Shown here piece by piece: positions 18,199 through 25,805 of a stretch of 64,000 nt of DNA. Under the pieces are notes generated by a model that saw nothing but the letters and a program-made list of their open reading frames with translations, was not told the origin of the DNA and searched no databases. The position numbers and the translations under genes are program-made. The stretch spans positions 1 to 64,000 of the forward strand of contig CAAGHH010000023.1 in assembly GCA_900769615.1 (NCBI GenBank). The letters run 5' to 3'. Each line of letters opens with the position of its first letter. Positions within the stretch are counted from its first letter, which is position 1. This stretch comes from Selenomonadales bacterium (GTDB taxonomy: Bacteria > Bacillota > Negativicutes > Selenomonadales > Selenomonadaceae).

Positions 18199-19871
18199 TG
18201 AGGAATGGCGAAAAATGGGGTAGTATGCAGCCATATTTCAAAGGTACGGGGCCAGGGATAACTCATGTCAGCACTTATATCCTGGAGCATCAAGGTGAAA
18301 TTGCCAGCAGGCGAAGTAAATTCAACTGGCTTGCGGAAAGCTTTAGTCTGTTTATAAACGGCAATATGTTTTAGCATTGTCTGCTGGAGCATTCGGTTGG
18401 CCCAGCGATAATTGTGTTCAATGTCGAGGTCGGCGGTATTAATATAGCCAGCTTTTTGCAAAGTGTGGTTAATAACGTCGATATCTTCTTTTAGATAAAA
18501 ATAATCTTCAAGCAGCCGGTTTTGTAAAAAAGCTATATTGCAAGCAGCAATTTCACGAGCATTAGCGATAGTTTGCGCTTGGCGACAGGTTCCTAGATAA
18601 AGCGAGGCCTCGGCTAGCGAAGTTCCAATAGCATTACTGGTAGTATTCCAGCCAGCATAAGCTAAAAGCGAGTTTAAGGGATAATTATTTTCGATTAACA
18701 ATGGCAGAACAGTTTCCTTAGCTGAAAAATGTTTGCTTAAATCGACCAGGGCAACCGGCTGGGCATTTTTTTGATAAGTCTGCAATTTTTTTACTGTTTC
18801 CAGGCGACTAGATATAGTGTTAGCATCATTAGCTGATATATACAATATAAAATCGGCTTCAGTTGGTGCAGAAACCTGTATTCCGCCCAACATAGCTATT
18901 TTTTCACTGACGGTAGCAGCAGTGTCTATTGCCATATAAGGCATGATGGCAGCTGGTGTAGAACTGGCATTGTAATCAACGTAAATACGTGGTGAGAATT
19001 GCTGGTGCTGATTATTTATTTTAGCTAGTATATCCAGCGCAATTTCGTCAGCACCGTGGGTTAAAAAGACTTTATCGGCTGCAAGAGAATTTTGTAATAT
19101 ATATTTGCGTAAATGTTCTTTTTCGATATTGGGAATACTAAAGGGTTCACCATCGTCCTGACCTAAAATTAGTTGGGTTAAAATATTTTCTTGGGCGAGC
19201 TTAATTAATTGTTCATTAAGTTTTTCATTTTTGGTGAAATGTGATAGATAACGGCTAAGACTAGCTGGCGGGATACTAGCTTTTAAATTGGCTAAACGTG
19301 TTTCATCAATAGCGAGTCCAGCTGCTTTACGGCCAGTCAGGCGGGAATATTCGAGCAAATCTTTTCGCTCCTGATAACCGTCAATTGTATCCTGCGGTGT
19401 TTGGCGAGGAAGAATACTGAAGGCATATAGAGAAATCGCAGGATATTTAGCATGAAAGTCTTTTAAAAAAGTAATTAAATTTTCGGATTCAGCAGCTGGC
19501 AAATCTTTTTCCCTAGCGGCCAAAAGACCGCCATATAGCAGCTGATCAATAGAGATAATAACCGCATCAGCACCATTAGCATTATCAAGGAGCCATTGGC
19601 GCATACCATTGGTATCACCAGCTTGTGAATAATAATCTTGTAAGTTTGAAGGCGGTGTTATTATTTCGATACCAGCAATTAGTCCCGCATCGATGACAAA
19701 TTGTTTGCATGGCGGGCGGCCATCGAGTGGTACTAATAGTATTCTAGTTTGGGTTTGCCGCTTGAATGACCAATTTTGTGCTGGGTAAAAGGGATGAATT
19801 AATTGCCATAAACCTAAAAGCAGCAAAATAGCTAGCAAGACAGCTGTTATGGTCTTTATATTATTTTTCAC
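18195..19871 (-). CDS. DUF4127 family protein
   Basis: 558 residues of a family with no known function. The hallmark opening LLVPLDGRPPCKQFV appears after an N-terminal membrane anchor (about 8-25), and the IDQLLYGGLLAAR and YHTHGADEIA-like segments (here LTHGADEIALDIL) follow. Family members look like cytoplasmic or periplasmic enzymes; the anchor suggests this one faces outward. The GTG start follows AAGGAGC on the minus strand. It is convergent to the gene at 17510. Confidence 0.82.
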   Translation of the reverse strand: MKNNIKTITAVLLAILLLLGLWQLIHPFYPAQNWSFKRQTQTRILLVPLDGRPPCKQFVIDAGLIAGIEIITPPSNLQDYYSQAGDTNGMRQWLLDNANGADAVIISIDQLLYGGLLAAREKDLPAAESENLITFLKDFHAKYPAISLYAFSILPRQTPQDTIDGYQERKDLLEYSRLTGRKAAGLAIDETRLANLKASIPPASLSRYLSHFTKNEKLNEQLIKLAQENILTQLILGQDDGEPFSIPNIEKEHLRKYILQNSLAADKVFLTHGADEIALDILAKINNQHQQFSPRIYVDYNASSTPAAIMPYMAIDTAATVSEKIAMLGGIQVSAPTEADFILYISANDANTISSRLETVKKLQTYQKNAQPVALVDLSKHFSAKETVLPLLIENNYPLNSLLAYAGWNTTSNAIGTSLAEASLYLGTCRQAQTIANAREIAACNIAFLQNRLLEDYFYLKEDIDVINHTLQKAGYINTADLDIEHNYRWANRMLQQTMLKHIAVYKQTKAFRKPVEFTSPAGNFTLMLQDISADMSYPWPRTFEIWLHTTPFFAIPQ

Positions 19872-19976
19872 GAGAAAGCTCCTTACTATTTTTAGTTAAA
19901 TAAAGCTATATATAGTAGTATAACACAGGAAAGAGAACAATTTTTTTGGACGTTACGAGTATATTTATAAAAAATG

Positions 19977-20005
19977 TTGACAATAGGCGGTGTCTGTTGT
20001 ATTAT
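19977..20005 (+). promoter_or_regulatory. Promoter of the sulfur-carrier operon
   Basis: TTGACA (19977-19982), 17-bp spacer, TATTAT (20000-20005). The start is expected near 20012. Confidence 0.8.
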
Positions 20006-20011
20006 AACACT

Positions 20012-20184
20012 AACGATTTGCAAAACATATCGGAATAATATGAATATACGGCAGCAGCCGTAGGTCATTCGACAAACGAAAGCCTATGAGATGTACCTTG
20101 CTGAATCATTTATCGTCGAGCATTTTAGCTTGAGCTTTTTGGCAGGTACAGCTTATGGGCTTTTTTTTATGGGGAGGATTTATA
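20012..20184 (+). promoter_or_regulatory. Structured attenuator leader of the sulfur-carrier operon
   Basis: A roughly 170-nt leader with three elements. First comes TACGGC-AGCA-GCCGTA (about 20046-20061). Then a hairpin is formed by TAGG...TTCG with CGAA...CCTA (about 20061-20086). Last is a long terminator: 20081-20098 (AGCCTATGAG then ATGTACCT) pairs with 20144-20161, followed by eight T residues. The second hairpin uses CCTA (20083-20086), which is also part of the terminator's 5' arm, so the two are mutually exclusive. The coding start at 20185 lies just after the T-run. I do not recognise this as a known riboswitch class. Confidence 0.7.
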
Positions 20185-20394
20185 ATGAAACTTACTGTCA
20201 ATGGTGAAGCACTTGAAATCGAGAAATCAATTAACTTGAAGGAACTTTTAGTAGTTGCTAAGGCTGATCAGCCAGAATATGTTACGGTGCAGCTGAATGG
20301 TGAATTTGTTGATCATTCTGGTTTTGAAACTACTTTTGTAAAAGATGGTGATCAGATAGAATTCTTGTATTTTATGGGAGGCGGTGCAAGATGA
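20185..20394 (+). CDS. hcyS: ThiS/MoaD-like sulfur carrier protein (HcyS-like)
   Basis: A 69-residue ubiquitin-fold sulfur carrier. Unlike mature ThiS/MoaD it does not end in Gly-Gly but in FMGGGAR, so the terminal residues must be removed before activation. This is the situation in Wolinella HcyS (a terminal Ala removed by HcyD). The ATG follows GGGGAGGA right after the leader terminator; an upstream in-frame ATG at 20155 lies inside the terminator stem and is rejected. It overlaps the E1-like gene by ATGA. Placement with a JAMM peptidase, sulfite reductase and O-acetylhomoserine sulfhydrylase argues for homocysteine synthesis, not for thiamine or molybdopterin. Confidence 0.85.
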   Translation: MKLTVNGEALEIEKSINLKELLVVAKADQPEYVTVQLNGEFVDHSGFETTFVKDGDQIEFLYFMGGGAR

Positions 20395-21212
20395 GTATAA
20401 GTCTTAGCAATGAACAGATTGAGCGTTATTCCCGTCATATCATATTGCAGCAAGTTGGCGGCAAGGGGCAGGAAAAAATCTTAAACGGCAAGGTTTTGAT
20501 TATTGGAACTGGCGGACTTGGTGCTCCGGCAGCTATGTATTTAGCAGCTGCTGGTGTAGGAAAGATTGGTCTGGTTGATTATGATGTGGTTGATTTATCA
20601 AATTTGCAACGGCAGATAATTCATCAGACTCAGGATGTTGGCAAGAAAAAAATTGAATCCGGTAAGGAAACTATTGAAGCTATGAACCCGGATGTTGAGG
20701 TCCATACTTACAATGAGATGGTAAATTCAAATAATATCCGGGATATTATCCGTGATCAGGACTATGATTTCATAATTGATGGTACGGATAATTTTCCAGC
20801 AAAGTTTTTGATTAATGATGCTTGTGTATTTGAAAAGAAACCATTTTCGCATGCAGGCATTATTCGTTTCCAAGGTCAGCTGATGACTTATGTTCCAGGT
20901 CAGGGACCATGCTATCGTTGCGTATTTCCGACGATGCCGCCGAAAGATGCAGTGCCGACTTGCCGTCAGGCTGGTGTTTTAGGGGTTATGGGCGGTGTTA
21001 TCGGTACCTTGCAGGCAACGGAAGCCCTTAAATATTTACTCGGTGCAGGTGATTTACTCACGGGTTATTTATTAACTTATGATGCACTGACGATGACTTT
21101 CCGTAAGATAAAGATACCGCACAATCATAACTGTGCTGTTTGTGGAGATAATCCAACTATTACAGAGCTTATTGACTATGAACAGCCGGCTTGTGATTTG
21201 CGCAAACATTGA
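20391..21212 (+). CDS. hcyF: E1-like sulfur-carrier adenylyltransferase (HcyF-like, ThiF/MoeB family)
   Basis: 273 residues. It activates the carrier's C-terminal Gly as an acyl-adenylate for conversion to thiocarboxylate. The nucleotide loop GTGGLGAPAAMYLAAAGVG, the Arg finger region LQRQIIHQ, the acidic DGTDNFPAKFLINDAC and a Zn site from CYRC (about 188-191) and CAVC (about 252-255) are all visible. The Cys of PTCRQAGVLGV matches MoeB. It overlaps both neighbours' signals tightly and belongs to the same operon. Confidence 0.9.
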   Translation: MSISLSNEQIERYSRHIILQQVGGKGQEKILNGKVLIIGTGGLGAPAAMYLAAAGVGKIGLVDYDVVDLSNLQRQIIHQTQDVGKKKIESGKETIEAMNPDVEVHTYNEMVNSNNIRDIIRDQDYDFIIDGTDNFPAKFLINDACVFEKKPFSHAGIIRFQGQLMTYVPGQGPCYRCVFPTMPPKDAVPTCRQAGVLGVMGGVIGTLQATEALKYLLGAGDLLTGYLLTYDALTMTFRKIKIPHNHNCAVCGDNPTITELIDYEQPACDLRKH

Positions 21213-21233
21213 GCGTAAGAGGAGATTTAGCCG

Positions 21234-21647
21234 ATGATAGTTGAACTTAAATTAGCAGATTATCTGGCGATGGTTAAACACGCGCGTGAGCTGGCGCCAA
21301 TTGAAGACTGCGGACTCATAGCTGGAACTATCGCTGATGGCAAAAAAACAGTAGCAAAAGTATTTTATTTAACTAATATAGATCATAGTAATGAACATTT
21401 CAGTCTTGATCCTAAGGAGCAATTTGCGGCCGTAAAGGAAATGCGTGCTAACGGCTGGCAGCTCTTGGGCAATTGGCATAGCCATCCGGCTAGTCCTTCG
21501 CGCCCGAGCGAAGAGGATAAACGCCTTGCTTATGATACGAAAGCCAGTTATTTTATATTATCATTAAATGGCGGCGAACCGGTATTAAATAGTTTTCAGG
21601 TAAGCAAAGAGAAAATTGTAACCAAAGAAGACTTGCGTATTAGCTGA
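21234..21647 (+). CDS. hcyD: JAMM/MPN+ metallopeptidase (HcyD-like, M67 family)
   Basis: 137 residues. The JAMM motif is complete: an upstream Glu in PIEDCGLIAG and HSHPASPSRPSEED (His-x-His ... Ser-x2-Asp) binding Zn. In the CysO and HcyS pathways this peptidase trims the carrier tail and/or releases the amino acid from the carrier-amino acid adduct. The carrier's extra residues after Gly-Gly are its predicted substrate. AGAGGAG precedes the ATG. Confidence 0.88.
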   Translation: MIVELKLADYLAMVKHARELAPIEDCGLIAGTIADGKKTVAKVFYLTNIDHSNEHFSLDPKEQFAAVKEMRANGWQLLGNWHSHPASPSRPSEEDKRLAYDTKASYFILSLNGGEPVLNSFQVSKEKIVTKEDLRIS

Positions 21648-21702
21648 TTATATATGATAATTGTGTACAGTGTTTAGTTGTATATATTTTAGGAGGAATA
21701 AC

Positions 21703-22563
21703 ATGGCTGTAGATTATAAAGAACTAAAAAAAGGCGGCTTTATGCGTCAAAAACAGAAAGATTGTTTTTCGATGCGGTTAAAATCGGTTGGCGGTCATTT
21801 TACAGCAGCTCAGTTAGGGACAGTGCAGCAGGTAGCTGAAAAATTTGGTAAAGGTTATGTACACCTGACTTCCCGTCAAGGTATTGAGATTCCTTATATC
21901 AAAGTACAGGATATTGATGCCGTAAAGAAGGCTTTAGCTGATGGTGGGGTACAGGTCGGTGTCTGTGGTCCGCGGGTTCGTACGATTACAGCTTGTCAGG
22001 GCAATGCTACGTGTCCATCGGGGCTTATTGATACGGTAAAATTAGCTAATGAATTTGATAAGCGTTATGGTGGCAAGGAACTGCCACATAAATTTAAATT
22101 TGGTTTTACTGGCTGCCATAATAACTGCTTGAAAGCTGAAGAAAATGATATGGGCGTCAAGGGCGGCGTTGAATCAAAATGGAAGGCTGACAATTGTATT
22201 TTCTGTGGCGTTTGCGAAGCTGTATGCCCAGAAAAAGCCATTAAGGTTGATAAGGCAAATAATAAAGTCATCTTAGATGAAGAAAAATGTGTTTACTGTG
22301 GTAAATGCATTAAGAGCTGTCCGACTGATGCTTGGGACGGTGAGCATGGTTTTGTTATTTCCTTTGGTGGTCTTTATGGTAACAGAATAAACGTAGGTCA
22401 CCAGTTCCTGCCAATCGTATTCGATGAAAGCAAACTTTATGAAATAGTCGATGTAGCACTGGGGTTCTTTGAAAAATATGCCAAACCGAGTGAGCGTTTT
22501 GCTAACTGCCTGGATAGGGTCGGTTGGGAAAAATTTGAAAAAGAAGTGGAGGCTGTTCTATGA
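21703..22563 (+). CDS. Siroheme sulfite reductase, small ferredoxin-linked type
   Basis: 286 residues. N-terminal ferredoxin-like half-domain (LTSRQGIEIPYIKV), then the siroheme/4Fe-4S ligands CQGNATC and CHNNC, then an inserted two-cluster ferredoxin domain (CIFCGVCEAVCP and CVYCGKCIKSCP, about 165-215). It predicts reduction of sulfite to sulfide in the cytoplasm, supplying the sulfur for the carrier. It is a single-subunit, low-molecular-weight type, not the large NADPH enzyme. ATG 21703 follows AGGAGG; an earlier in-frame start at 21661 has none. It overlaps the next gene by ATGA. Confidence 0.88.
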   Translation: MAVDYKELKKGGFMRQKQKDCFSMRLKSVGGHFTAAQLGTVQQVAEKFGKGYVHLTSRQGIEIPYIKVQDIDAVKKALADGGVQVGVCGPRVRTITACQGNATCPSGLIDTVKLANEFDKRYGGKELPHKFKFGFTGCHNNCLKAEENDMGVKGGVESKWKADNCIFCGVCEAVCPEKAIKVDKANNKVILDEEKCVYCGKCIKSCPTDAWDGEHGFVISFGGLYGNRINVGHQFLPIVFDESKLYEIVDVALGFFEKYAKPSERFANCLDRVGWEKFEKEVEAVL

Positions 22564-22814
22564 ATGAAGAATTAAAAGCTGATGACAGCTTAGATATTAC
22601 AGATGTAGTTTGTCCGATTACATTTGTAAAAGTAAAAATGGCCTTAGAGGACTTAGAAAATGGTCAGATATTAGATGTTCACCTGAATGAAGGCGAGCCA
22701 ATTCAAAATGTACCGCGCAGCTTAAAGGACGAAGGTCATAAGGTGCTTTCCGTACAAAAAAATGATGATGAAACATATAATCTATTGGTACAAAAAGGCG
22801 GTTTGGAAGCATGA
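22560..22814 (+). CDS. TusA-like sulfurtransferase
   Basis: 84 residues. The fold of TusA (YeeD/SirA) is suggested by DITDVVCPITFVKVKMALEDL. The Cys of the CPxP motif is present, but the last Pro is Thr (CPIT). TusA proteins carry sulfur as a persulfide. Here it is overlapped on both sides by ATGA joins with sulfite reductase and the sulfhydrylase, so it probably passes sulfide/persulfide between them and the carrier; that step is inferred. Confidence 0.83.
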   Translation: MNEELKADDSLDITDVVCPITFVKVKMALEDLENGQILDVHLNEGEPIQNVPRSLKDEGHKVLSVQKNDDETYNLLVQKGGLEA

Positions 22815-24043
22815 GGTTTACAACCAGATTGCTGCATGATAAATTTCCGCCTGATGCTGCAACCGGTGCGACGACGCAGCCTATTTTTCAAACATCAGCT
22901 TTTTATCAGTCAACAGCGGAAGATATGGCCAAAATTTTTGCTGGCCGCAAGCCAGGCTTTGTCTATACTAGAGTAGGCAATCCAACGATAGCATCCTTTG
23001 AACGCCGGATAAATGCGCTTGAGGGCGGTGTCGGTGCAGTGGCTTGCTCATCGGGGATGGCTGCTGTTACGCAGGCAGTTTTAAATATTTTATCGCAGGG
23101 AGATGAGCTGGTAGCTGCTGGCGGTTTGTATGGTGGAACTAGTTCTATTTTTCGAGATTTAGCTAGTTTTGGCATAACGGTAAGATATGCCAAAGGTGAT
23201 AAAGTAGCTGATTTTGCAGCCGTTATTACGGAAAAGACGAAGCTTATCTATGTAGAAACTATCGGTAATCCGAAACTTGATGTTGCAGACATTGCTGGAT
23301 TAGCTGAATTGGCTCATGCCCATGAGGTGCCGCTATTTGTTGATAATACAGTTACGACGCCATATCTTTGTCAGCCGTTAAAATTAGGGGCTGATGTTGT
23401 AATTCATTCGACGTCCAAGGCTATAAATGGCAACGGCAATTCTATTGGTGGTATTGTTGTCAGTGGAGGTACCTTTAAATGGAATCCGGCAAAGTTTCCT
23501 AAATTAAAGGAATGTCCTTTTGGACCGATGAGCTTTTTGGTTCGTTTAAGACAACGGATGGTTACTGATTATGGCGGCTGTATGGCACCATTCAATGCTT
23601 ATCTTACTGGAATGGGGTTAGATACATTGGCTCTGCGAGAAGAACGTATAAATGAAAATGCTAAGCAGTTAGCTGAATTTTGTGTCACTAACGGATTAGA
23701 GGTCAATTATCCAGGTCTTAATACTAGTCCTTCGCATGAGCTGGCGAAAAAGCAGTTTAATGGTCATTATGGGGCAATGCTTACCGTAAAATTGGGCACT
23801 AAGGAAAAAGCCTTTGCTTTTATCAATGCGCTGAAATTTTTCCTGAATGTGTCTAATATTGGTGATGCCAGAAGTCTTATAATTCATCCAGCTTCGACGA
23901 TTTTTATTCATTCTAGTGAAGAAGAAAAGGCTAATGCTGGTGTAACTGATGATTTGGTTCGCATTAATGTCGGTCTTGAGGATTTTGCTGATTTAAGAGA
24001 TGATATAAAGCAGGCTTTGCAGACAATTGAGTCAATGCAGTAA
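22811..24043 (+). CDS. metY: O-acetylhomoserine sulfhydrylase-like PLP enzyme (MetY/MetB family)
   Basis: 410 residues of the Cys/Met metabolism PLP family. The PLP Lys lies in HSTSKAINGNG (about residue 205), and NPTIASFERRINALEGG and SSGMAAVTQAVL are family signatures. It is predicted to join O-acetylhomoserine with the carrier thiocarboxylate (or sulfide) to give homocysteine. A free-sulfide MetY or gamma-synthase role cannot be excluded by sequence. It is the last gene of the operon and overlaps the TusA-like gene by ATGA. Confidence 0.88.
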   Translation: MRFTTRLLHDKFPPDAATGATTQPIFQTSAFYQSTAEDMAKIFAGRKPGFVYTRVGNPTIASFERRINALEGGVGAVACSSGMAAVTQAVLNILSQGDELVAAGGLYGGTSSIFRDLASFGITVRYAKGDKVADFAAVITEKTKLIYVETIGNPKLDVADIAGLAELAHAHEVPLFVDNTVTTPYLCQPLKLGADVVIHSTSKAINGNGNSIGGIVVSGGTFKWNPAKFPKLKECPFGPMSFLVRLRQRMVTDYGGCMAPFNAYLTGMGLDTLALREERINENAKQLAEFCVTNGLEVNYPGLNTSPSHELAKKQFNGHYGAMLTVKLGTKEKAFAFINALKFFLNVSNIGDARSLIIHPASTIFIHSSEEEKANAGVTDDLVRINVGLEDFADLRDDIKQALQTIESMQ

Positions 24044-24047
24044 GCTG

Positions 24048-24076
24048 TTGACATGAAGATAATTGTATGCTACGAT
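24048..24076 (+). promoter_or_regulatory. Promoter of the epsC operon
   Basis: TTGACA (24048-24053), 17-bp spacer, TACGAT (24071-24076), immediately after the metY-like stop codon. Confidence 0.75.
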
Positions 24077-24108
24077 AACACATAGGTTAACTATTTGAGA
24101 GAAAGAGA

Positions 24109-24148
24109 GGTTCCGAATCCTGTTTTCGGCAGGTTTTGGAACCCTTTT
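24109..24148 (+). terminator. Leader terminator (attenuator) before epsC
   Basis: GGTTCCGAATCCTG (24109-24122) pairs with CAGGTTTTGGAACC (24130-24143) with one mismatch and a 7-nt loop, followed by a short TTTT. It lies between the promoter and epsC, so it must be bypassed for expression. Confidence 0.65.
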
Positions 24149-24179
24149 CGTGTATATTAGTAAAAGGGGAGCCGTAGCT

Positions 24180-25136
24180 ATGCAAGATTTTATTTCACCG
24201 CAAATTGGTGCGATTACGCAGACAATCTTAGATGATTATGATAAAAAACGGGCTATTGACAAACTAGATGTTTTTAATCAGCCGGATACGAAAGTAATAC
24301 ATGAACTCATCGAAGAACTTATACGAGTAGCTTATCCTGGTTTTTCCAAGGATAAGTATTATCGGGTTTATGATATCGGCAATAATATGTCAATGGTGAT
24401 AGAAGATATCGCTTTCAGACTTAATAAACAGATAGCGATTGCGTTGCGTTATGGTCAGAATCCCGATGAGGAAAAACTAATCGCAACTAAAGAAGAAGCG
24501 CAAAAAATAACTTTGCAATTTTTGCAAAAAATACCAGAAATTCGGGAATTTTTAGCAACTGATGTTGATGCTGTTTTTGATGGCGATCCGGCTGCTGAAA
24601 GTGCCGATGAAATTATTTTCGCTTATCCTGGGCTGTATGCGATAACTATTTTCCGTTTTGCGCATGTGCTCTATCAGTTAAAAGTACCAGTTATTCCCCG
24701 TATTATGACAGAAATTGCGCATAGCAAAACAGGGATTGATATAAATCCTGGGGCAACTATTGGCAAATATTTTATGATTGACCACGGAACGGGAATAGTT
24801 ATTGGTGAAACTACAGAAATTGGTGAACATGTCAAGGTTTATCAGGGCGTAACTTTAGGTGCGCTTTCTACTTCGGGCGGGCGTAAATTATTTAATAAAA
24901 AGCGGCATCCAACTATTGAGGATTATGTAACAATTTATTCTGGTGCTTCAATTCTTGGTGGTGATACGGTAATCGGTCGTGGGTCAGTTATTGGCGGTAA
25001 TGTTTTTTTGACGAAATCAGTAGCGCCGGATACTAAAGTCAGTGTTAAAAATCAGGAACTTCGTTATAATCAGGGCAGACGTGAAGTTCAGGAAGTAGAA
25101 GCCGATCCTGATGCGGCCTGGTTTTATGTGATATGA
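24180..25136 (+). CDS. epsC: Serine O-acetyltransferase (EpsC type)
   Basis: 318 residues. The C-terminal left-handed beta-helix of hexapeptide repeats carries the catalytic His region ...GIDINPGATIGKYFMIDHGTGIVIG (in part: DINPGATIGK, IDHGTGIVIG) and the acetyl-CoA site TLGALS. The long helical N-terminal half is that of the EpsC branch. The product, O-acetylserine, feeds cysteine synthesis and in many bacteria is the signal for sulfur regulators. The ATG at 24180 follows AAGGGGAG. It overlaps the next gene by ATGA. Confidence 0.92.
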   Translation: MQDFISPQIGAITQTILDDYDKKRAIDKLDVFNQPDTKVIHELIEELIRVAYPGFSKDKYYRVYDIGNNMSMVIEDIAFRLNKQIAIALRYGQNPDEEKLIATKEEAQKITLQFLQKIPEIREFLATDVDAVFDGDPAAESADEIIFAYPGLYAITIFRFAHVLYQLKVPVIPRIMTEIAHSKTGIDINPGATIGKYFMIDHGTGIVIGETTEIGEHVKVYQGVTLGALSTSGGRKLFNKKRHPTIEDYVTIYSGASILGGDTVIGRGSVIGGNVFLTKSVAPDTKVSVKNQELRYNQGRREVQEVEADPDAAWFYVI

Positions 25137-25762
25137 AAAATCCACTGCATTATCAAATGTCAGAATATGATTGCGGACCGACCACTATGCTGAATGCGAT
25201 AAATTTTCTGTTTGAACGGGAGGAAATTCCGCCCGAAATAATTCGCAATATCATGCTGTATTCGCTTGATTGTTATGGAGCTGAGGGTACGCCAGGCAAA
25301 GCGGGAACTTCGCGGATGGCGATGATGTTTTTGTCTAACTGGCTTGATGGTTATGGCAAGGCGACGCAATTAGCTCTGTCTAGTCAGTATCTAGCAGGCA
25401 AGGCGGTATACATTGGACAGGAAAGTTACCTGAATGATGCGTTGTATCGCGGTGGTGTAGCAGTAGTCAGACTTTTTTATGAGGTAGAGCATTATGCTTT
25501 ATTGACGGGAATCGAAGCTGAAAAGATAAAAATGTTTGATCCATGGTATTTGCCAGCCGATAGTGATGAATTTGCTGGTACAGGTATAGAAATAAATCTA
25601 AATAAGCCAAGAGAATACAACCGGCTGGTGCCGTGTGAACTTTTTAATGATGCAGGCAAAGGCTTGTATGCGCTAGGGAAAGCCGAAGATCGGGAAGCAG
25701 TCTTGCTATTTAATGAAAAAACTCGTAAGACAGCTAGTGATACGATAGAATACTTTATTTAA
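25133..25762 (+). CDS. C39-like (papain-fold) protein of unknown role
   Basis: 209 residues, no clear family known to me. The start HYQMSEYDCGPTTMLNAI has the Cys of C39 peptidases (Cys14). His120 (EVEHYALLTG) and Asp136 (MFDPWY) complete a plausible Cys-His-Asp triad. No signal peptide or transporter domain is present, so it acts in the cytoplasm and is not a bacteriocin exporter. ATGA overlap with epsC implies a linked job in serine or cysteine metabolism, perhaps peptide or adduct hydrolysis (inference). Confidence 0.75.
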   Translation: MKNPLHYQMSEYDCGPTTMLNAINFLFEREEIPPEIIRNIMLYSLDCYGAEGTPGKAGTSRMAMMFLSNWLDGYGKATQLALSSQYLAGKAVYIGQESYLNDALYRGGVAVVRLFYEVEHYALLTGIEAEKIKMFDPWYLPADSDEFAGTGIEINLNKPREYNRLVPCELFNDAGKGLYALGKAEDREAVLLFNEKTRKTASDTIEYFI

Positions 25763-25805
25763 TTGGTAAGTTATCCCCAGACTTACAAACAGAGGAGTGG
25801 ATAAA

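Noticed and set aside
20012..20168. T-box or SAM riboswitch before the sulfur-carrier operon
   Set aside because: No T-box sequence (GGTGGTACCGCG type) and no SAM-I core (such as CTTATC followed by GAGGGA) was found.
20155..20184. Longer start of the sulfur carrier at ATG 20155
   Set aside because: This ATG lies in the 3' arm of the terminator, and the extra residues are not typical for the family.
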